Shown here: positions 57,923-64,000 of the stretch, piece after piece
Numbering within the stretch: position 1 is the stretch's first letter
How the letters are laid out: each line of letters begins with the position of its first letter
Source of the DNA: Micrococcaceae bacterium
Lineage (GTDB): Bacteria; Actinomycetota; Actinomycetes; Actinomycetales; Micrococcaceae
Assembly: GCA_013393415.1 (NCBI GenBank)
Contig: JABXHI010000059.1
Location: 1 to 64,000 of the forward strand
Length of the DNA: 64,000 nt
Direction of reading: 5' to 3'
The notes under the pieces: model-generated
Seen by the model: the letters and a program-made list of their open reading frames with translations, nothing else
Database searches by the model: none
What the model was told of the DNA's origin: nothing
Made by a program: the position numbers and the translations under genes

Positions 57923-59062
57923 CTAGAGTCCAAGAGAGCGGGCGATGAGCATGAGTTGCACCTCGGTGGTGCCTTCGCCGATTTCCAGGATCTTGGAGTC
58001 CCGGTAGTGTCGGGCAACGAGCGTTTCGTTCATGAAACCATAGCCACCGAATACTTGGGTCGCGTCACGAGCATTGTCCATGGCCGCTTCTGAGGCGACC
58101 ATTTTGGCAATTGCGGCTTCGGTTTTGAACGGTTCACCCGCGATGAGTTTCTTTGCTGCGGTGTAATAGGCGGCTCGAGCGGAGTACGCCCGGGCCTGCA
58201 TGCGAGCAATCTTGAACGAGATTGCCTGGTTGTCGCCGATAGGACGACCAAAAGAATGTCGGGTCTTGGCATAAGCGACTGATTCATCGACACAGCCTTG
58301 GGCCGCTCCGGTGGCCACTGCAGCAATCGCTATCCGGCCTTCATCTAAGATGCCCAGAAAGTTCGCGTAACCACGGCCACGCTCACCGAGTAGATTTTCT
58401 TCTGGAACCTGCACGTCATTGAGCGTGAGCGGGTGGGTATCAGAAGCATTCCAACCGACCTTGTCATAGGCTGGTTCGGCGGTAAAACCAGGGGTGTCGG
58501 TCGGGACGATGATCGTCGAAATCTCGTCTTGGCCGGTCACAGCGGTCACGGTAACCATCGAGGTGATGTCGGTTCCGGAGTTGGTAATGAACTCTTTATT
58601 GCCGTTGATGGTCCAGGTGCCATTGTCCAAGGTCGCTTTGGTCTGGGTGCCACCGGCATCCGAACCTGCGCCAGGTTCAGTGAGTCCAAAGCCGGCGAGG
58701 TTTTTTGCTTCGGCCAGCGAGGGTAGCCATTGCTGTTTTTGTGCCTCGGTGCCGAATTTCAGCAAGGGCATCATGCCCAGCGATACGCCAGCTTCTAGTG
58801 TCATGGCAACCGACTGATCTACCTTGGCGAGTTCTTCCAGGGCGAGGCACAGGGTGAAGTAGTCGCCGCCTTGGCCACCATATTCTTCGGGGATAGGCAG
58901 ACCGAACAGTCCCATTTCGCCCATTTCGGCGATCACTTTATAAGGGAAGGTCTTTTCTTTGTCGTGTTGGGCTGAAACCGGAGCGACAACCTGCTGCGTG
59001 AATTCTCGAACACCTTCAACGAGCGCGAGTTGTTCTTCATCGAGTAAATGATCATGTGACAT
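57923..59062 (-). CDS. Acyl-CoA dehydrogenase (FadE19-like)
   Basis: The 379-residue flavoenzyme has FGLTEPGAGSDAGGTQTKA (FAD/substrate loop), the motif GYANFLGILDEGRIAIAA, and the family tail QVFGGYGFMNETLVARHYRD... EIGEGTTEVQ. In its operon it likely oxidises isovaleryl-CoA or a related short branched acyl-CoA to give the carboxylase substrate. Confidence 0.92.
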   Translation of the reverse strand: MSHDHLLDEEQLALVEGVREFTQQVVAPVSAQHDKEKTFPYKVIAEMGEMGLFGLPIPEEYGGQGGDYFTLCLALEELAKVDQSVAMTLEAGVSLGMMPLLKFGTEAQKQQWLPSLAEAKNLAGFGLTEPGAGSDAGGTQTKATLDNGTWTINGNKEFITNSGTDITSMVTVTAVTGQDEISTIIVPTDTPGFTAEPAYDKVGWNASDTHPLTLNDVQVPEENLLGERGRGYANFLGILDEGRIAIAAVATGAAQGCVDESVAYAKTRHSFGRPIGDNQAISFKIARMQARAYSARAAYYTAAKKLIAGEPFKTEAAIAKMVASEAAMDNARDATQVFGGYGFMNETLVARHYRDSKILEIGEGTTEVQLMLIARSLGL

Positions 59063-59089
59063 GGTGGAAAGCCTTTCGTCGTCGCAACG

Positions 59090-61090
59090 CTATGCGTCGT
59101 CGGCGTCATCGGCATCGTGGCCAGTGACTGTTAAAATGTTCTGGTCGAGTCGAACCTGTTGACCATCCTTGACGTGAATTGCCGCGGTGCCGTCCAGGGG
59201 TGCTTTGAGGTGGTGCTCCATCTTCATTGCTTCAATGGTCACGACCGGATCGCCGGCAGCTACCTCGCTACCGTCGTCGATATGCACTGCGGTCACCGTG
59301 CCCGGCAGCGGAGCCCGTACCTGTGGGTCCACGCCGCGTTCTTCGGATTCCATCGTGGCCAATATATCCAGTACCTGAGCTTTGTGATCCAGCACGAGGA
59401 CCACGCCGGTGAAATTATTGGACGCCAGCCATACTCGAGTGCCTTGTGATGTGGGTGCCTCGGCGGCCACCGTGACGGTTTCTACGCCAGAGGCATCACG
59501 GTAGACAAACTCGTTGACAGCGCCGGTTGGGAGGAGTTGGGTATTGGACTGCAGCACAACGTCGAATCGTGTCGGCTCGTCTGCCGGGTAGTCGACGCGA
59601 TAGGTGATCGGTGCGGACTCGGCTAGCCGGAAGCCGTCGTATTCCCACGCTGACGTCGGCGCTTGTACAATTTGATGGATAAACTGTGCCGCGATCTGAG
59701 CGTGTTTTTCGCTCGGGGTGTCAAATACCATGTCATTCAGACGGGCTTCCACCAGGGTGGTGTCCATCCTGCCGGCAACGACGTCATCGTCACGCAGCAG
59801 ATGTTGCAGATATTCCAGGTTGGTGTTGACTCCGAGCAGCACCATCTCATCCAGTGCCTGTTCTAAACGGGCCAATGCTTGGGCCCGATCGGTGCCGGTG
59901 GCGATGACCTTCGCCACCATCGGGTCAAATTCTGTACCAATGACCGCACCATCACGCAGGCCAGAATCGACGCGTACCCCAGAACCTGCCGGCTCAGCGA
60001 GATGCAAGACGGTACCTGTGGACGGCATAAAACCAGCCGCAGGCGTTTCTGCATAAACCCGGGCCTCAATCGAATGCCCGGTGAACGTGAGGTCTTCTTG
60101 TCGCAGTGCCAGGGGTTCACCGGCAGCAATGCGGATTTGTTCTTCGACTAGGTCGACCCCCGTGACTTCTTCGGTCACCGGATGCTCTACCTGGAGTCGA
60201 GTGTTCATTTCCATAAAGTAGAACTTGTCGGGCTCGGCGTCGGAGACCAAAAACTCGACGGTCCCAGCACCGACATAGTTCACGGACTTCGCCGTATCGA
60301 CTGCAGCTTGGCCGATGCGGGCACGGGTTTCTTCGGTCAACAGCACGGAGGGTGCTTCTTCAATAATTTTCTGATGACGGCGCTGCAGCGAGCATTCGCG
60401 TTCGCCGAGATGGATCACGTTGCCGTGGGTGTCTGCCAGCACCTGGACTTCGATGTGCCGCGGGGCTCGGACGAGCTGTTCGATCAGCAGTGTGTCATCA
60501 CCGAAAGCCGCCTTGGCCACGCGTCGGGCGGTTTCCAATTGCGACGCCAGCTCGTCGTGCGATTCCACCACGTGCATGCCCTTCCCGCCGCCACCGGCCG
60601 AAGGTTTGATCAACATGGGAAAGGCCATGTTCTTGGTGGCTTCTACCAGCTGTGCGTCGCTGAGCCCTGGTTCGGATACACCATCGACCATGGGCACTCC
60701 GGCGGTGGCCACATGATTTTTGGAGCGAATTTTGTCGCCCATGACATCTAGCGCGTGTTCATTGGGCCCAATGAACGTGACGCCAGCTTGCTGGCAAGCA
60801 CGGGCAAGGTCGACGTTTTCAGAGATGAAACCGTAGCCGGGGTGAATCGCTTGGGCGCCGGACTCAAGTGCTGCCTGGACGACCGCCTGAGGGTTCAAGT
60901 AGGAGTCCGCCGAGCTCGCGCCGAGTCGAATAGCCTGGTCGGCACACCGAACGTGGGCGGCGTCTTGATCCGCGTCTGAATAGATCGCCACAGACCGGAT
61001 GCCCAAGTTGTGCAAGGTTTTGGCGACACGAATCGCGATTTCACCGCGGTTTGCTATGAGTACTTTAGAAAAGAGTGGCACATCAATCAC
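59090..61090 (-). CDS. accA1: Acyl-CoA carboxylase alpha chain (biotin carboxylase + carrier)
   Basis: The 666-residue protein has the biotin carboxylase domain ([52 protein letters not shown]) and a C-terminal biotinyl domain with EAMKMEHHL, the Lys being the biotin site. GTG at 61090 overlaps the beta-subunit stop as GTGA; GTG 61081 would give the more usual start PLFSKVL. It pairs with the next gene as a 3-methylcrotonyl-CoA-type carboxylase. Confidence 0.93.
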   Translation of the reverse strand: MIDVPLFSKVLIANRGEIAIRVAKTLHNLGIRSVAIYSDADQDAAHVRCADQAIRLGASSADSYLNPQAVVQAALESGAQAIHPGYGFISENVDLARACQQAGVTFIGPNEHALDVMGDKIRSKNHVATAGVPMVDGVSEPGLSDAQLVEATKNMAFPMLIKPSAGGGGKGMHVVESHDELASQLETARRVAKAAFGDDTLLIEQLVRAPRHIEVQVLADTHGNVIHLGERECSLQRRHQKIIEEAPSVLLTEETRARIGQAAVDTAKSVNYVGAGTVEFLVSDAEPDKFYFMEMNTRLQVEHPVTEEVTGVDLVEEQIRIAAGEPLALRQEDLTFTGHSIEARVYAETPAAGFMPSTGTVLHLAEPAGSGVRVDSGLRDGAVIGTEFDPMVAKVIATGTDRAQALARLEQALDEMVLLGVNTNLEYLQHLLRDDDVVAGRMDTTLVEARLNDMVFDTPSEKHAQIAAQFIHQIVQAPTSAWEYDGFRLAESAPITYRVDYPADEPTRFDVVLQSNTQLLPTGAVNEFVYRDASGVETVTVAAEAPTSQGTRVWLASNNFTGVVLVLDHKAQVLDILATMESEERGVDPQVRAPLPGTVTAVHIDDGSEVAAGDPVVTIEAMKMEHHLKAPLDGTAAIHVKDGQQVRLDQNILTVTGHDADDADDA

Positions 61091-62694
61091 ATCCGAAAAA
61101 GACCAAATTGGGGGTCAGCCAGTGGGGTACGGGCACAGACATCGAGCGCCATGGCGACGACTCGGCGGGTATCCTGCGGGTCAATAATGCCGTCATCCCA
61201 CAGACGCGCGGTCGAGTAGTAGGCAGAACCCTGCTCGTTGTACTGGTCCACAATGGGTTGTTTGAATTCGGCTTCTGCTTCCGGTGACCAGTCTTCGCCT
61301 GCAGCATCGTACTGGTCTCTTTTGACCGTTGCCAGCACGGCTGCGGCCTGGTCGGGTCCCATGACGGAGACACGCGCATTGGGCCACATAAACAAAAAAC
61401 GTGGGGAGTAGGCGCGACCACACATCGAGTAGTTGCCGGCTCCAAATGAGCCACCGATGACCACGGTAATTTTTGGGACACGGGTGGTCGAGACTGCGGT
61501 GACCATTTTGGCGCCGTTCTTGGCAATGCCGCCGGCTTCGTAATCCAGACCGACCATGAAACCGGAGATGTTTTGTAAAAACAGCAGTGGAATGCCACGC
61601 TGGTCGGCGAGCTCAATAAAATGAGCGCCTTTGAGCGAGGACTCGGAGAACAGGATTCCATTATTGGCAATGATGCCCACCGGGTGCCCATCAATACGTG
61701 CGAAACCGGTCACGAGCGTGGTGCCGTAGTTCTCCTTGAACTCGTGGAATGTGTCGGCATCGATGATGCGTGAGATGACTTCGCGGACATCAAATGACGT
61801 GTGCTGGTCCGTGGGGGTGACACCGCTTATGCCCGCCGGATCGTGAGCAGGTTCGCATGCGTCCAGCTTGCGCCAGATCCGAGATGGGGTCTCGGGCAGC
61901 GTCTCGACGATATTGCGGAGGATTTGCAGCGCGTGATCGTCGTTCTCAGCGATATGATCGGCAACCCCCGAAGTCGAGGTGTGAACCTCGGCGCCGCCGA
62001 GTTCCTCTGAGGTCACGACCTCACCCGTGGCGGCTTTCACCAGGGGCGGGCCGCCCAGAAAAATCGTACCCTGATTGCGCACCATCACCGATTCGTCACT
62101 CATGGCCGGGACGTATGCGCCACCGGCTGTTGACGAGCCAAAGACGGCCGCAATCTGTGGGATCCCACGGGAAGACAGTTGGGCTTGATTGTAGAAGATT
62201 CGACCGAAGTGGTCACGATCTGGGAACACTTCATCTTGTCTTGGGAGGAAAGCACCGCCGGAATCCACCAGATAGAGGCAGGGGAGCGCGTTGTCCATGG
62301 CGATCTCTTGCGCTCGCAGGTGCTTTTTGACCGTCATCGGATAATAGGTGCCGCCCTTGACCGTGGAGTCATTGCATACGATCATGACGTAACGGCCTTC
62401 AACTAATCCGATCCCAGCGATCAGACCGGCCGCCGGGGCATCATCGTCATACATGCCAAAGGCCGCCAGTGAGCCAACCTCCAAAAACGGAGAGCCCGGG
62501 TCGAGAACGCGACGTACGCGCTCACGTGGGAGGAGCCGACCGCGGTCGAGGTGACGTTGACGAGCGCGTTCCGAGCCACCTTTAGCCACCTCAGCCACGC
62601 GGTCGCGCAGTTGTTGGCGCAGGTGGTCGTGGTGGGTAAAGTTTGTTTGATATTGCTCGGAGTTGGCATCAACCTGTGTGATCAGCTGTTGCAT
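61087..62694 (-). CDS. accD1: Acyl-CoA carboxylase beta chain (carboxyltransferase, MccB-like)
   Basis: The 535-residue protein has [19 protein letters not shown] and [23 protein letters not shown], which are diagnostic of methylcrotonyl-CoA carboxylases, then the second half with [17 protein letters not shown] and [26 protein letters not shown] lies before the ATG. It leads the operon, divergent from tetR. Confidence 0.93.
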   Translation of the reverse strand: MQQLITQVDANSEQYQTNFTHHDHLRQQLRDRVAEVAKGGSERARQRHLDRGRLLPRERVRRVLDPGSPFLEVGSLAAFGMYDDDAPAAGLIAGIGLVEGRYVMIVCNDSTVKGGTYYPMTVKKHLRAQEIAMDNALPCLYLVDSGGAFLPRQDEVFPDRDHFGRIFYNQAQLSSRGIPQIAAVFGSSTAGGAYVPAMSDESVMVRNQGTIFLGGPPLVKAATGEVVTSEELGGAEVHTSTSGVADHIAENDDHALQILRNIVETLPETPSRIWRKLDACEPAHDPAGISGVTPTDQHTSFDVREVISRIIDADTFHEFKENYGTTLVTGFARIDGHPVGIIANNGILFSESSLKGAHFIELADQRGIPLLFLQNISGFMVGLDYEAGGIAKNGAKMVTAVSTTRVPKITVVIGGSFGAGNYSMCGRAYSPRFLFMWPNARVSVMGPDQAAAVLATVKRDQYDAAGEDWSPEAEAEFKQPIVDQYNEQGSAYYSTARLWDDGIIDPQDTRRVVAMALDVCARTPLADPQFGLFRM

Positions 62695-62724
62695 TATTCT
62701 CCTGAAAGAGTGGACGCAGCGAAA

Positions 62725-62752
62725 ATTTCAGTTTATGGTGACTAACTGAGAT
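62725..62752. promoter_or_regulatory. Candidate TetR operator between accD1 and tetR
   Basis: ATTTCAGTT (62725-62733) and AACTGAGAT (62744-62752) form an inverted repeat with one mismatch and a 10-base spacer in the 82-base divergent gap. Confidence 0.5.
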
Positions 62753-62776
62753 TCAGAATAGTGACGGAGATTGCAT

Positions 62777-63424
62777 TTGTCTAGTACCGAGATAAATTCA
62801 CAGAACGGCGGGGTCAAAACCCAACGCCAGTTGGAAAAAGAAAAACGCCGGGAGCAACTCTTGGCAGCCGCCGGACGGTTGTTTTCCGACCGGGGCTTCG
62901 CTTCCGTGTCCCTTGACGAAATTGGCGCGGAAGTTGGAGTGACCGGACAGGCGATTTACCGCCACTTTGAGTCCAAACAAGATATGCTCGGCGCCCTCAT
63001 TGGGCAGGCCAGCTCCCACCTATTGACTCGGGGTAAGGCGATCGAGGCGCAATATGACGACACCTTTTGTCGGTTAGAGCAGCTGGTTGCACTGCAAACT
63101 GATTTTGCGTTGACATCTCCAGATGTGATCCGCGTCCAGGATCGTGACCTGGCGGCTGTCGAGGAGACCACACAGCGCGAAATCCGGCGCACCCAGCGTG
63201 AATACATCGAAATTTGGGTTCGGACCATGCAAGCGGTGCATCCACAGGAATCCGATGATCAGCGATTAGTGCGCGCCCATGCGCTCTTTGGGCTCATCAA
63301 CTCAACGGGTCACTCCTTTAGGGGGTTGGCCAAACGAAAGCAGACCGGTAATTTTTTGTCATATCTCAAAAAAATGCTGCCCCAGATGGCGATCGACGCA
63401 ATCTATGCAGCGCCTACAGAATAG
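62777..63424 (+). CDS. TetR-family regulator
   Basis: TTG at 62777 has GGAGA six bases upstream; TTG at 62771 is too close to it. The 215-residue protein has the helix-turn-helix LLAAAGRLFSDRGFASVSLDEIGAEVGVTGQAIYRHFESK near residues 30-70. It probably represses the divergent carboxylase operon, as Rv2506-type regulators are placed in mycobacteria. Confidence 0.9.
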   Translation: MSSTEINSQNGGVKTQRQLEKEKRREQLLAAAGRLFSDRGFASVSLDEIGAEVGVTGQAIYRHFESKQDMLGALIGQASSHLLTRGKAIEAQYDDTFCRLEQLVALQTDFALTSPDVIRVQDRDLAAVEETTQREIRRTQREYIEIWVRTMQAVHPQESDDQRLVRAHALFGLINSTGHSFRGLAKRKQTGNFLSYLKKMLPQMAIDAIYAAPTE

Positions 63425-63505
63425 ATCGACCAGATATTATGGTGAGGTCGCTCACACTTTGTTAGATTGATGGTCGAATCACCTCCGTCGTCGAGGAAGC
63501 TGGTT

Positions 63506-64000
63506 ATGACAGAACAACTCACGTATTCCTATGCCGCAGGCCCCACGGACGTTGCCTTGATCGAAGATACGATTTCCGTCAATCTTGCGCAAACGGCCGC
63601 CAAGTACCCACAAAATATTGCGCTCATCGATGCAGCGTCGCAAAGACAGTGGACATACGAGCAGTTTTTTGCCGACGTCCGGAACCTTGCCACTGGCTTG
63701 CACCGGGCCGGCGTGGTAGCTGGCGAACGAGTGGGTATTTGGTCGTTGAACCGCTGGGAATGGACGATGGTTCAGTATGCGACTGCCGAGTTAGGTGCGA
63801 TCATGGTCAACATCAACCCCGCCTACCGTCAGCATGAGCTGAACTTCGTCTTAGAACAAGCGGGTATCACCACACTGATCTCCTCTGAAGAGGTACCGAC
63901 GGCCAACTACCCACGGATGATCCAACGTTTCCAAGAAGAATTCGGCTCGCTGGAACGCGTCATCATTATGAACTCTGCATCATGGGACGACGTGTTCGAC
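63506..64000 (+). CDS. Acyl-CoA synthetase (FadD35-like), 5' part; runs off the window
   Basis: ATG 63506 has AGGA upstream and the frame stays open for 165 codons to the window end. The visible part shows the AMP-dependent ligase N-domain: RQWTYEQFFADVRNLATGL, GVVAGERVGIWSLNRWEWTM and GAIMVNINPAYRQHELNFVLEQ. The P-loop and adenylate motifs lie beyond the edge. It likely activates a fatty or branched acid to feed the neighbouring operon. Confidence 0.88.
   Translation, partial: MTEQLTYSYAAGPTDVALIEDTISVNLAQTAAKYPQNIALIDAASQRQWTYEQFFADVRNLATGLHRAGVVAGERVGIWSLNRWEWTMVQYATAELGAIMVNINPAYRQHELNFVLEQAGITTLISSEEVPTANYPRMIQRFQEEFGSLERVIIMNSASWDDVFD

Noticed and set aside
59159-60751. Plus-strand ORFs opposite the carboxylase alpha gene
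   Set aside because: All are antisense to a well-conserved biotin carboxylase, with no ribosome binding sites.

Overview
The window looks like a chromosomal segment from an actinobacterium of moderate GC, most likely order Micrococcales and close to Micrococcaceae (a Yaniella/Enteractinococcus-like organism is a guess). This rests on gene order (rpsB-tsf-pyrH-frr-cdsA-rip1, proS-rimP-nusA-ylxR-infB-rbfA-truB-ribF-rpsO-pnp, dapB-dapA-rnj-ftsK-pgsA-cinA-clgR-DUF3046-recA-recX-miaB-miaA-dapF, hflX-dinG-lysM-hisC-hisB-hisH-hisA-sseB), frequent GTG starts, and actinobacterial families such as Rip1, DUF3046 and a Rv2867c-like GNAT. I saw no insertion sequence, prophage gene or CRISPR array.

Layout. 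1-5.0 kb: the 3' part of a tRNA, a secreted calcineurin-like phosphoesterase, a glycosyltransferase and an M23-like protein. 5.4-16.3 kb: translation and envelope block (rpsB, tsf, pyrH, frr, cdsA, a DivIVA-motif protein, Rip1, GNAT, two related lipoproteins, proS). 16.3-29 kb: rimP to pnp, covering transcription elongation, initiation factor 2, ribosome maturation, flavin synthesis and RNA decay. 29-38 kb: lysine/DAP genes dapB and dapA, RNase J, FtsK, PgsA, PncC. 38-49 kb: ClgR-like regulator, recA/recX, tRNA modification (miaB, miaA), a DapF-like protein without its catalytic cysteines, hflX and dinG. 49-53.6 kb: histidine operon with a small membrane protein too short for routine gene calling. 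53.6-56 kb: MarR + FMN reductase + luciferase-like monooxygenase. 56-64 kb: a NUDIX gene and a branched-chain acyl-CoA catabolism operon (carboxylase, dehydrogenase, MaoC hydratase, CitE-type lyase) divergent from a TetR regulator and an acyl-CoA synthetase, in an order like the M. tuberculosis Rv2498c-Rv2506 region.

The strongest departures from the expected layout are: (i) the DapF-like protein has Thr and Ala where the two catalytic cysteines should be; (ii) no lexA between dinG and the LysM gene, together with no GAAC-N4-GTTC box before recA but two perfect DnaA boxes there; (iii) dxr and ispG missing from their usual places around rip1; (iv) many genes with a TAnnnT -10 element 6-8 bases before the start codon, suggesting leaderless transcription; (v) a perfect palindrome over the -10 and start codon of hisC; (vi) twin operator-like repeats around a good promoter for the LLM/FMN reductase/MarR operon. 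All family assignments come from reading motifs and gene order by eye; no database search was run.
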